DNA of 64,000 nt from Platanthera guangdongensis. Taxonomy: Eukaryota; Streptophyta; Magnoliopsida; Asparagales; Orchidaceae. The translations under genes and the position numbers were made by a program. The DNA lies in assembly GCA_039583875.1 (NCBI GenBank), contig CM077151.1, positions 110,440,609-110,504,608 of the forward strand, written 5' to 3'. A model generated the notes under the pieces. The model was given only the letters and a program-made list of their open reading frames with translations. It ran no database searches and was not told the DNA's origin. Within the stretch, counting starts at the first letter, position 1; each line of letters begins with the position of its first letter. Positions 35,017 through 46,027 of this stretch are shown here, one piece after another.

Positions 35017-36768
35017 TGTTTGATCCCTAGTTGATTTGGGCTAGGTTCACTAACTTAGGATGTGACCCAACGTGTATATTCAGGGTCAAATTTGTGTCCT
35101 AGAGTCTAGGCCAAGTCCTTAGAGTCAACATCAGATGGACCGGCTATCAACAAGACCATCAGAGACTCAAGACTTAGAAGATTTCAAGATAAGTAAAATG
35201 AGTTCGACGTTCATCGAACTCAGGTCGACGAAAGGCGTTCTGAGCTCGATGATCTTGAGACATTTCTCTATGCTGAGCTCGACGATCTTTGTTCTCTGTT
35301 CGACGAAGACTGAGATACTTCAACAAACTAAAGTCAGGGTAACTCCAGATTTTTCTAAGTCCAGCTTCAGGCTTTGGTCGACGAAGAAGATTCTGAGCTC
35401 GGCGAACGTGGACCTCAAGTTCACAACTTCTCAGGTCGACGAAGTCAACTTCTCAGGTCGACGAATTCATTACTCTACTCGACGATTTCTGGTCTACGAT
35501 TTGAATCCTTCTCAGCTAGAGACTTCTCAGATTCTAAGTCCACAATCATTCTTCGGTCGACGAATTTGGATCTCAGTTCGACGAATGATGATTGTCAGCT
35601 CGACGAATGAAGATTGTCAGTTCGACGAATATTGTGGCCGAATTGACAAGTTTCCCTTGAAGACTAATTGTTATTGTCTGGTCGACAAACTCATCAGCTC
35701 AGCTCGATGAACTGTGAACTCAGCTCAACGATTCCTGTTCTTCGTTCGACGATTACATATTAGGTCTTCTCTAGTTTTCCATCTCTTTTCTTGGCGATGA
35801 TTCCTGAGTAATTAATGCCCAATCTTCTCGGAATGTTACCGTTAGAACGAGCATTGATCATGGATTATTTCATGCCATTTTTCCATGGGACAGTTAGGGA
35901 ATTCATTGATTGCCGCTTCATTCCCAGGCCGACTGCATTTACTGCTCAAGGTTTCAAATTTTGAATGTTCTTCAGTCAGCCTTTATTCAGAAAAGAAAAG
36001 ATCAAGTAGTACGACACACACAAGACAGACATTACTTTTTAAGAAGTCTTACAGAAATCAAAAGTTTTCATACACTGCAATCAGCCTAGGCCAGAGAACA
36101 TCATCAAGAAGAAGAAGAACATACAATCTCCATCAAGAGACTTCTTCCTTCAATCCTACAAGACAACTTTAGAAAGACAACAATCTCTATCTGTCAAAGA
36201 AGTTCCTGAAGCAATCTCTGGTCAATGCAATCAAGCTTTGAAGACCTGTCACCCTGAAGCAGTGCTCCAGATTTCCTGATACATTCAAGATCTCAGGGGG
36301 AGCAATCTGCTGAAATCAATCCACAAGTCTTCTCTGTTATTATTGAGAAAGAGAAGACATCTACACCTTTTTCCATCGTCTGTACAGTGTTTTAATTCCC
36401 TTCAAAATTATTCCTGGTTGCAAGTCTCCTACCAAAAGACTTGAGGTTTTGGTTTTTGAGCATCTGAACAAAAGCTCATTGGTGTCAGGCACCTCATCAA
36501 AAATCTGAGTGGATTCCTACCAGGGTGGTAGAAGAGTGGATGTACCAAGGTTGGGGAACCACTATAAATTTCTTGTGTCGTCTGGTTGCCCTTTTTCTTT
36601 TGTTTTGACTGTGATCTGTGATTTGTTAGGATTGCTGTGTTTTTTACTTTATTTGCTAATCTGTTCACTTAGGATTACAGTAAAAGTTGTAAAAAGTTTT
36701 CAGAGAGCACAATACTCTATTCACCCCCCCCCCCCTCTAGAGTATTTCAGATCTAACCTTCACTTTCA
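35017..36768 (+). mobile_element. Copia A 5' LTR
   Basis: This 1752-bp LTR starts TGTTTGATCCC and ends CACTTTCA. About nineteen TCGACGAA-type motifs occupy 35200-35760. The hairpin CTACCA-GGG-TGGTAG is at 36517-36531, TATAAAT at 36563-36569, and a long C-run between ACTCTA and TAGAGT near the end. ORFs through the motif region are by-products of the repeats. Confidence 0.93.
36563..36569 (+). promoter_or_regulatory. TATA box of copia A 5' LTR
   Basis: TATAAAT lies 32 bp after the conserved hairpin, and the surrounding block is conserved in the LTRs of E and C. The 3' LTR has it at 59314. Confidence 0.6.
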
Positions 36769-36770
36769 AT

Positions 36771-36782
36771 TGGTATCAAAGC
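36771..36782 (+). other. Primer-binding site of copia A
   Basis: TGGTATCAAAGC lies two bases after the LTR end. It matches the plant initiator Met-tRNA site TGGTATCAGAGC with one difference. Confidence 0.88.
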
Positions 36783-36909
36783 GAGGTTGGTTAAACTACT
36801 ACACCTTAAGAAGTTAATTGGTTGTACAGGCTAACACTTGAGCCATAAAGATCTCTCTTATTAGATCTGATTGTTTTGTTTCCTTTATTAGATTTATTTC
36901 TTCACAGAA

Positions 36910-38640
36910 ATGGCTCAAAACAAAGATTATGCAAGCATCAGACCTCCAGTATGCAATCTTAACAGATTTGCCATCTGGAAGACAAGAATCAAATTATATA
37001 TGAATTCTATTGATGAAGATATTTTTACTTCTATCTTAACAAGAGTACCTCCAACACCTGCAGCTTCTCCAAGCACCTCTACCAACATGACTGCAGTACC
37101 TCCTCCAGACAATAATGATGCTTACAGGAAAGCCAAGATTGCTGACGCAAAAGCAATGAACATCTTGGCTCAGACTATGTCTGATGACATATTTTGAAGG
37201 TGGCTGAGTGCACCTCAGCTAAGGCCATTTGGGACTCCCTCAACCAAATGGTAGATGGTTCAGCTGATGAAAGGAAAGATAAGAGATCAAATCTTATATC
37301 CCTGTATGAGAATTTTAAGAAGGATGAGGCTGAATCAGTTGCTGAGTTGTACAATAAGTTGAGCTCAATCATCAATGAGCTTAAAACCTTGGATAAAGAT
37401 ATCACCCTTACAGAGGTGAATGACAAAATCTTGATGTACTTCCCTAGCTCTTGGGATTCAATAATCTGGCCTATCAAAGAAGCTAGAAGCCTAAATGAGA
37501 TATCAACTGAATCTCTGCTAGGCAAACTAAAATCCTATGAGCAGTTGGTTAAGTCAAGAGAAGCAGCTGAATAGAAATCAACAACTCTAGTGAGAAAGGA
37601 TAATAGTATAGCCTTCAAGGCATCTGAGGAAAGTGAGACCTCAACATCCAATGAAGAACTAATGAGCCTCTTTGCAAAAAGATTTTATAAGATGGCTAGA
37701 AAGGATTTCAGAAGGAAATCATCCAGGCAGGATGATAAGCCCAAATATGACAAGACACCAACCAAGGAGGTTGTGTGATTTGGATGTAGAAAGCCTGGAC
37801 ATTATATCTCTGAATATCCAGAAATCCAGAAGAAGGAGAAAAGAAAGAAAAAGACTCTAGGAGAAAACACAGCAGCAGACCCTCCTCCAGCAAGTACAAA
37901 AAGAGAGACAAAGGCTTTGTTGCTAAAACATGGAGTGATACTGAAGAAGAATCATACTCTTCCAGCTCAAGTGAAGAAGAGGAAGAAGCAAGATCCAAGG
38001 AGGTTTGCCTTATGGCAATTGATGCCTCCAGGAGCAGTTCAGGATCAGAAGGAGAATCTGAAGATGAGGCAGCCTCTAACTCAGAGGCAGATCAGGTTCT
38101 TTCAAGTTTTGACTTTAATTCTGATTTATTTAAAATTGAATTCAAAACTATGTGTTTAGATTTAATTAGTTCAGAGATAGAAATAAAACCCTTAGAGAAA
38201 AACTAGGAAATCTTGAATCTGTTAACTCAGAAAATCTTAAACTAAAAGATCAACTAACTTTAGCACATGAGCAGATAATTAAACTAAAATCTTATTTATG
38301 TGAGGCCAAACAACTTGAGCAATCTCTCAATGGAAGAAGTCTCAAGCTGATGGACATAACAAGCACAGTAAATGCCAGATTAAATGACAAGCTGGGCTTG
38401 GGTGCATCATCAGGTTTGCCCTCCATAATTAAGAAAAATATTCTTATAACACCCATTAAATTTGTTTCTGCCAAGGGAAAAGAAAAGGTAATAAACAAAC
38501 CAATGTCTGAAAACAATCCAAAACCCATAGACAAGAGCAATAGAAATCAGAAAATAGCTAATAAAAACAAAGTTCAGCAGCATTCGTCGAACCCAGATCG
38601 ACAAAATGTGGCCAGTTCATCGAACCTAGATCGATGAATG
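36910..38640 (+). pseudogene. gag: Copia A gag
   Basis: ATG 36910 opens MAQNKDYASIRPPVCNLNRF, a copia Gag start. After a frameshift near 37190 the Gag core continues (KAIWDSLNQM, LISLYENFKKDEAES, LKTLDKDITLTEVND). Stops are at 37572 and 37776. The zinc-knuckle position near 37778 is degraded: the first Cys is lost to TGA and the last is Tyr (GCRKPGHYISEY). Acidic and Ser-rich stretches and the Gag tail follow in shifting frames to 38637. Confidence 0.82.
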
Positions 38641-38830
38641 CTGAATGCAAACTTCAGTAATAACAATTCGTCTAACTGCGATCGACGAACTTTGTATGGT
38701 TAGTCGAGCAGAGGTCGACGAACATGGGGCACAGTAAATGACTATTGTAATTCTCTGAGCAGAGATCGACGATCTCAGCCCTATTCGTCGAACTCTGGTT
38801 GACGAACTTACAAGAATTCGTCAAACCCAG
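38583..38830. repeat. Palindrome array in copia A gag-pol linker
   Basis: Seven spaced copies of a 23-bp palindrome, TTCGTCGA-N7-TCGACGAA with variations, occur here. Read in the linker frame they encode repeats of Ser-Ser-Asn-X-Asp-Arg. The same palindrome is in the LTR (35210-35232) and before the extra ORF. Confidence 0.8.
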
Positions 38831-39049
38831 AAGGACCAAACATAAATTATTTCTCTTACAGAAATTATAAGCCAGCTAATAAACCATTCAATCCAGTAGC
38901 TGATTGGGTCATTCCACCTAGGAGATATCACCCTTTAGGTTATAAATCTCAACCTACTTTGTCAGTTATATCCAGCTTTTCATTTCAAACAAATAAAGGA
39001 CCCAAGGTAACCTGGGTCAAGAACAATTGAGTTTTGTTTTTCATTACAG

Positions 39050-41092
39050 GTACAGGTGAAGAGCTATCCAAGGGTGAGTCAGACCTGGTACTTGGACAGT
39101 GGTTGGTCCAAGTATATGACAGGTAGCAAGGACAATCTATTTAATTACAAGTCCAAGCTAGGACCAAAGGTGATCTTTGGTGATTCAAATAGTGGCCAGT
39201 CTGAAGGATATGGAATAGTAAAGATTGGAACAGTTACCTTCAAGAGAGTAACATATGTAAGAGGACTCAAACATACCCTAATATTCATATGCCAATTATG
39301 TGATGAAGGTTATCAGGTACACTTTAACTCTACCTCCTGTTCTATTATTAATAATGAAAATAAAACTGTTTTAATTGGAATTAGATAAGATAACATATAT
39401 CTAGTAGACTTTATTTCTGCCAAAACTGATGTTTGTTTACTCAATATTACTAGTAACCAAAATGAGTTGTGGCATAAATGATTAGGTCATGTAAACCTTA
39501 AAAATATAGCTAGGTTATCTAAAGATAACCTTGTTAGAGGTTTACCTTCTGGTCCCTACAAGAAGGAAAACCTATGCAGGGCTTGTCAATTAGGCAAGCA
39601 AACTAAAACTAGTTTCGAATCTATTAATAAGAGTGATTCACCTAGGATTTTGTATTTGCTTCATGTGGACCTATTTGGACCCATTGCAGTACAAAGCCTA
39701 GGAGGGAAGTCTTATACTTTATTAATTCTTGATGACTTCTCCAGATTCAGTTGGGTGGCCTTTCTGAGAACTAAGTCAGATACATTCAAGGTTCTTACAG
39801 ATTTTCTCAGGACCATATAAATTGAGTTCTCTACTCATGTTGCATTGATCATAAGTGATCATGGCACAGAGTTTGAGTCTCTTCTTATGCATGAGTTCTG
39901 TGAAAAGGAAGGTATCAGACAGTGCTTCTTAGCTCCTAGAACTCCCCAACAAAATGGGGTAGCTGAAAGGAAAAATAGGACACTCATTGAAGCTACAGGC
40001 ACATTATGGGCAGATTCTTACATGCCTCTATCCTTTTGGGCAGAAGCTGTAAACACTGCTAACTATGTCCTGAATAGAAGCCTCATACATAAGTTGAAAA
40101 ATAAGACCCCCTATGAATTGCTTAAAGGAAAGAAACCTAAAATCACATATTTTAAAGTTTTTGGTTGCATATGTTATATTCACACAAACAACAAAAAATA
40201 CATTAAAAAGTTTGAGGCTAAGGCTGAAGAAGGGATTTTTCTAGGATACTCCCAAGAAAGCAAGGCCTATAGGGTTTTTAATAAATCATCACTTAAAATT
40301 GAAGAATCAGTCCATGTATCTTTTGATGAAGCTAACATGTCTTATAAGGAGAAAGAGATTTCTACCAATAGCTTTTTGCAGTTTCCACAACTGTGTGAGT
40401 CTATGGATGGACTAAACCTTACTCAAGAGGTGTCAACCCATCCTTCTCCACAGGTTGCTGAAGACAGTGAAGAAGAAATTCAAGTGGAAGTGGTTGAACT
40501 TCCCTCAACAGCTAATAACATTCCTCAAGAGGAATTAATTATAGAAGCTGTTGCTGAACAAACTCCACCCACTGATCTTGTCACACTTAGAGATCACCCC
40601 AGATCTCAAGTGATTGGAGACATTTCAGCAGGTGTACAGACAAGGCATCAACTCAACCAAGACTTAATGCATGCATGTTTTCTCTCTCAGATTGAACCTC
40701 TCTCCATCCATGAAGCTGAGCAAGATCCCCACTAAATCATTGCAATGCAAGAGGAGCTGAATCAATTTGAGAGATGTAGAGTTTGGGATTTGTTTCCAAG
40801 ACCTCATAACTACCCAGTTATTGGAACCAAATGGGTCTACAAAAACAAGCTAGATGCTCAAGGAAACATTGTGAGAAACAAGGCTAGGCTTGTTGCTCAG
40901 GGCTACAGGCAAGAGGAAGGAATTGACTGTGACCAAACATTTGCCCCTGTTGTAAGGTTAGAGGCCATAAGAATATTCCTTGCCTATGCAGCTCACAGGA
41001 GATTCAAAATTTTCCAAATGGATATCAAGAGTGCATTTTTGAATGGAGTGCTTCAAGAAGAGGTTTATGTGGAACAACCTCCAAGTTTTATC
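39050..41092 (+). pseudogene. pol: Copia A pol, first part (PR-IN-RT start)
   Basis: One frame is traceable for 2 kb with several in-frame stops (for example 39386 and 40733) and no frameshift. Protease: WYLDSGWSKYMTG at about 39089 (the usual Cys is Trp). Zinc-finger region: LWHK...CRACQLGKQ near 39470-39600. Integrase: HVDLFGP, SDHGTEF near 39857, PQQNGVAERKNR near 39945. RT begins near 40745 ([43 protein letters not shown]), where gypsy-2 interrupts it. Confidence 0.88.
41088..41092. other. Target-site duplication TTATC, left of gypsy-2
   Basis: TTATC precedes the LTR at 41093 and is repeated after the 3' LTR at 53238-53242. Skipping 41093-53242 restores the copia A RT frame. Confidence 0.92.
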
Positions 41093-41169
41093 TATAACAT
41101 CCCATGTTACTTCTGGACCCCCTCAACTTAGATTGGGTTAGGCATGGGTGATATTTAAGGAAGACCAAC

Positions 41170-41550
41170 TATGTTTGACCCTAGGTAGTGGGTGGTAGCC
41201 ATGTGGGGCCCACTATAGGACCATAGTCAAACTAGGTCAAACTAGCCTAAGTGGGGACCCTAGCCACACCATGACCCCACCACATTGCCCTAACCCTAAA
41301 GACAATCTAAGTAGACCCTAGGGCATATCACTAGGTCAACACTTTGACCTAAAATTGACCAAAGTCAACCTTGGGCTTAATTGGTCATACCCACACTCAT
41401 AAGCCCAATTAGCCTAAGTAGGGCACCCCCTTGACCCAACCCAAGTTGGGTGGTGCCACTAGACCCATTTCCACCAAGTAGGGTCAGCCCACCCACCATG
41501 GTTGACCAAGTCAACTCCCCAAGTCAACAAGTCAACAATTTGACCTAAAG
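41170..41550. promoter_or_regulatory. W-box-like cluster in gypsy-2 LTR
   Basis: About 13 TTGAC or GTCAA cores lie within 390 bp, several in the full W-box form TTGACC. W-boxes bind WRKY transcription factors in plants. The cluster is kept in the 3' LTR (about 48575-48955). Confidence 0.5.
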
Positions 41551-44350
41551 GAGTGAAATGAAGACCAAGCCATTTTCCCTTGGACCAAGCCCACCAAAAT
41601 TGGCCCATGGCCAGCCCAAGTGAACAAGAGCAGTCCAACCCCTCTAAATCAGGAGAGAGAATACATGCAAGGGGGTAAAATTGGGATTTTAAGGGTAGGA
41701 GGAGAGAGAAAATGAAAAGAGAGGAAATGGTGGCCACATGGCCACCCCATCAGATGGTTTTAACTGCCCAAAACCAGGTGGCCGACCTCCCCTCTCCATT
41801 TCCAGCTGAAAACCAGGGCTGTGAGCCACTTGGCAGCTGGGCGGAGCCAACAAAGCTCAAACCGAGCTCAATTAAGTGTTACCTCCATGTACAACCAAAT
41901 TCACTCCAAATAGACCTCACCAGAAGCTTCAGGAGATAGAAGGGAGTGGAAATCGAGTGCTGGATCATGGAGAATGGTGGATAATCGAGTTGTCGGGGTG
42001 GAGCTCGCCGGCGCACCACCACCACGGCGAACCGCCGCCTGACCCGCAGCCAAGCCTCAATTCAGGTGCGTTTCGCCTCGCCTCTTCCCGTACTAGGTTT
42101 CTAGATCAATCTAGGGAGATATCGGGCTCAATCGAGCCCGATGCCATGAGAGAAAATGGAGAAAACCGAGCCTTTTTATTCTTGCTCGGGTTCGCCGGAG
42201 GAGCCAACTCCGGCGGCCCCACCGCCGGGAAACGCTAGCCCCCACCTTAACGAAGGTGGTGGCGATATCCGCCGGCGGTGGTGGTGGCTCAGCTGGCCGG
42301 AAAACACCAGCCAACATCATCCAGGAAGATGCAATCGTGGCCGTCAATGCATCGGGGATGATGAACCGATTCCGTCGGTTTTAGCTTTAAGATTCATGCA
42401 AAAGATTTAAATGATTTAATTAATATATGATGAATAGTGAAATCCCTGTCACACAAATACAGCCACTTTGCATGTTAATTTTAGGCCTCTTATAGGCATT
42501 TACAGAACTTAGTCCCTTAATGAAAATTGTAGCTGATGGTCTTATCTTTAATTTGCCACCTTAAACATATGATTTAGTGTAGTGTACAGTCCTGTAGGAC
42601 ATTTCTCCTAGTACTGGTCCTTGGGTAGGGCAGAAATTAAATTGGATGCCCAGGTCAAACCATTAGCCACCATGGCCCCAACTTTTGGGCACATGCATGG
42701 TTAGGGCATACTTAGCCCCTGCAAATATTTAGGAATTTTTAGAGAATAGTTTCCTATAGTTTTTGCCAAAATATCAAAATACAAATAAATGAAATATAAG
42801 GAGTTCTACACCTCCCCATGGTCCCAAATCTTGGTGGTAGGTCAATGGGGACATCCTTGGTGCATGATAAAATTTTGAGCACCTTGGGTTCACGGCATGT
42901 TGGAGAATCCACTTGCATGTGTTAGCTCATGTTATGCCTTGGTGTGCAATTAGCAAAAATGCAAATATAGTGTATTCAGCAAATGGTGACATGTAAAGGT
43001 CTTGGAATTATTTACAGTGGTTCATTAGGGAAAATTTCATCCCTCAAATTAATCATGGAATTTTTGGAATCAAAAATTCCATTTATTGGAATTTATTTTA
43101 AATATAGCTATTTTGGAAATAAAATTGGAAAATAAGTTTTCCTCAAGTACAAATCCCAAACTTTTGCCATGGCATAGATAATGTCACATTTGACTTAGGA
43201 AAAATATGATCCCTCTGTTTTGAAGAACGTTTGGAGTAGATATCTTAAATTGTCCATTTACCCTTATCTTATTAATTCTTGAAATGATGGATATGTACCT
43301 CAGAAAAATTTGGAATTTATTCTACTGCTATAAAATGGTATTATTAGTTTTGCATGATTTTTCAGAATTAATGGATGCATTGTTAGTTATTAGATTAATA
43401 CAATGGCATTTTTGGTAAATATGTTATAATGGAATTTTATAGGCCATTACACAATAAATGTTGATGATACTCTGCCAATTGTCATAAATTAGTGTTCTAA
43501 AAGTTCTGTAATTTTCATGGAATTGTTGATTACATAATGCCTATACTTCATTTGGAAAATGGAATTGGTGTGAATTTGATATTAAATAGGAAATGGGAAT
43601 ACATAATTAAAGGAAAATTATGAAACTCTGTAGGCAGCAATATTTTATCAGTATACATCTCAGGAAAAATTTCCTAGGTCAGTGAATACTTAATCATACT
43701 ACTTCATGTGTAAAATGACCTAGTGTTTAAATTAAAAGATTTAATTAAAGGACTATTTGGCCAAGAAAAATTATGAGAATTCATAGGGTAGTTCCCTTAG
43801 TCCATACCACCCTAGGATAAATATTTAGAGGCAAGATGCCTTAAGGTTTGGAAGATCACATTTTAGGGTAACCATAGGACATGGTCTGCATATAACACAA
43901 ATAGGTCTTGCCTTAGGGGTTACCAGGGGATTGATTATCGGCAGAAATAAGAGAGTTCAACAGGAGTAACCCTGGTGGGTAGAGTTGTCTTAGTGAGGGA
44001 TCAAAAGTGCAAGTCTTAGTTAGCAACTGGAGTGGGGGTCGGCGGAAGACCGTCGGTTTCCCGGTAACACCTTAAGTCACTAGGGTTGTACTAGAGCAAT
44101 AAGGAGAGCTGGGGAGATACATGGGTAGCCATCAACTAAAATAAATATCCTTGCGAAAGGCAACACTGGGCGTAATCCCAACACAGTTCCTAGTGCCCCT
44201 TGAGAGCCCTTCACAGGGAATACCGGGGGCAGTCCTGGGATTAATCTTAAATCTCTAAGTATAATAAACCGTAGACAAGAGTAGTTTAATAGGTTAGGAT
44301 ATTGTGGTACCTTCTCGTCCGTGTAGGGTTAGAGAGATTCATGATATATG

Positions 44351-44474
44351 CTCACCCGTTTGGGGTTTGATGGAGTGGTATAAAGGCACTAATGTGCGAT
44401 CTCACCCGTTTGGGGTTTGAGGGAGTTGGTATAAAGGCACTAATGTGCGTTCTCACCCGGGTTTGGGTTTGAGG
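44351..44474 (+). repeat. ~50-bp repeats with TATAAAGG in gypsy-2 5' LTR
   Basis: Two full units and one partial unit begin CTCACCCG. TATAAAGG occurs at 44379-44386 and 44430-44437. The 3' LTR has both copies at 51787 and 51838. They may be duplicated core promoters about 1 kb upstream of the proposed start codon. Confidence 0.6.
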
Positions 44475-45389
44475 GATTCAGGACGGGTTTGGTCCTGCGA
44501 GCGGGAGGCTCGGTATGAATTACCTGCATGTGCATAAATATCGTGGCGGGGCATGCGGTACTGGCCGTTCGTCACACCGATGGCAGTACGGTGCACCAGG
44601 CGGTTGTGGGAGTTAGAGGGGCCAGTGGATTGTTTTACACTGCGATCTGGAGGACGATCCCCGATAACACACATCCGAGCCAACAAGACTGATGGGTTTG
44701 TCAGCAAAGTACGTACGCGAGACTCTAGAGTGCACCTTGGACGTGTACATAGGCGTATGAGACGGGTCTAAGGATTGGTAGTGTGCATACCGGTCTAGAA
44801 GCGGAGACGCCTGCTCCGCTGCTGCCGTAGCCACAGCGGTGGTACCCGAGAGTGATGCTAGCTCTCAAAAAGTGGGAACTAAAGGTCTGTGATCACAGAG
44901 TCGTTGTGTGTGAGTTGCACTTGCCTACGCATAAAATTACATCATATCATTCATTCATATTAGGTCATACGCTTCATAGATCCTTATCATATAAATTAGT
45001 ATGGGCTCTTTTATATGATAAGTTAAATTTCCTGGAAACCCTAACTTATATATTTGTATGGGCATTTATATAAGTTAGGGTACGTTTGTGATGATAGCAT
45101 AGTAGTAGTTTAGTTTATTTACTTGTTCATGTTACTGTTCTTTACTTTCCTTTACTGCACTGCTCTTACTTATTACTTGTACCGTACTTAGAAGTGCTAG
45201 AGTAGAACTACATTACTTATTACAACTCTAGTTAGATACTGTCACCTGCTTCCACCTTGCTACCCCTTTTGTTGTCCTCCGCTTCATCCTCCCGCTCGGT
45301 GCCTAGGAGCTGCGGGGCGAGGCACGGAGGAAATGACTTAGTCTTTTGACTAATGGTCGGTGACCAACTATTTTTAGGAGCCCGGGGAG

Positions 45390-45473
45390 ATGGAGCACCA
45401 GCACGTCGAGGAGGCAGGACATGAGGAGCAGATACCGCTTCAGCAGGCTACTACCACTACTGTGCGTCCTCAG
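45390..45473 (+). CDS. gag: Proposed Gag exon 1 of gypsy-2, inside the 5' LTR
   Basis: ATG 45390 opens 28 codons (begins MEHQHVEEAG, ends TTTTVRPQ) followed directly by CAG|GTGGGA, a good 5' splice-site match. A CCTCCACAG acceptor at 46027 opens the main gag frame with VAAPQNV, phase 0, in frame. Gypsy-1 has the same plan. The 3' LTR copy near 52799 keeps the block. An alternative start without splicing would be ATG 45857. Confidence 0.58.
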
Positions 45474-46027
45474 GTGGGACGAGATCTGATGTTCTAGTGT
45501 AGCTTCCGCATTATTATTTTGTGAGAGAGTGATTTTGATGTACTGGGCATAAGCCCTTTTTACTCTTTCATTTGTACTCTTCTGTGGACTATAGTGATGT
45601 ACTTTTCATTTCATTTATATGATTGTACTATGTGGCTTGTGGACTGATGTTTTATATACAGTTTTACTTCTTTCTTCTCATATTGGCCTACAGGTTAAAT
45701 GATCGTACTAGCCGGCAGAATTAGCGTGTTGCGGTGTCGACTAACCCGTGAGTTAGTGCCACCGTAAGACGGCGGTTCTGGACATAAGATCCGGTAGCCC
45801 TCCTTGGTAAGGGGGAGGGGGGTCTTACAAACTGGTATCACTTGAACAACGATCATATGAGAAAGAAGTCCACAACATGGGACCACCCCCGCCCGAGCAT
45901 TAGTTTGCGGACAAACTATGCAGCGGAAGCAGTGGTGTGCCCATGTGTAAAGTCACATAAATGGTCCACAAAGTACAATGAGTTAGGCCAGTTTTGTTTT
46001 AACCTTACCTTTATGCAACCTCCACAG
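45474..46027 (+). other. Proposed leader intron of gypsy-2
   Basis: This 554-nt candidate has donor GTGGGA and acceptor CTCCACAG. It includes the LTR end and the primer-binding site at 45833. Confidence 0.53.
45833..45840 (+). other. Primer-binding site of gypsy-2
   Basis: TGGTATCA starts three bases after the LTR. The match to the initiator Met-tRNA site stops after eight bases (next CTTG instead of GAGC). Confidence 0.65.

Larger units (their letters stand above)
41093..45829 (+). mobile_element. Gypsy-2 5' LTR
   Basis: This 4737-bp LTR has a first dinucleotide of TA instead of TG (TATAACATCCC against TGTAACATCCC in the 3' LTR) and ends GGTCTTACA. It contains a dense TTGAC/GTCAA cluster (41170-41550), short GC-rich ORFs (for example 41876-42238) that I do not accept as genes, AT-rich sequence without gene signals (about 42380-43800), duplicated TATAAAGG units (44351-44474), and the proposed Gag exon 1 (45390). 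Confidence 0.92.

Noticed and set aside
35135..35710. 191-codon ORF in the copia A LTR
   Set aside because: It follows the TCGACGAA repeats (Ser-Ser-Thr-rich periodic peptide) and is broken in the 3' LTR. It is a by-product of the motif array.
36771..36782. tRNA gene at the primer-binding site
   Set aside because: Only the 12 bases complementary to a tRNA 3' end are present. No cloverleaf.
41876..42238. 120-codon GC-rich ORF in the gypsy-2 LTR (also 49281-49643)
   Set aside because: It is kept in both LTRs only because they are copies. No domain and low complexity, and an overlapping opposite-strand ORF of similar length.
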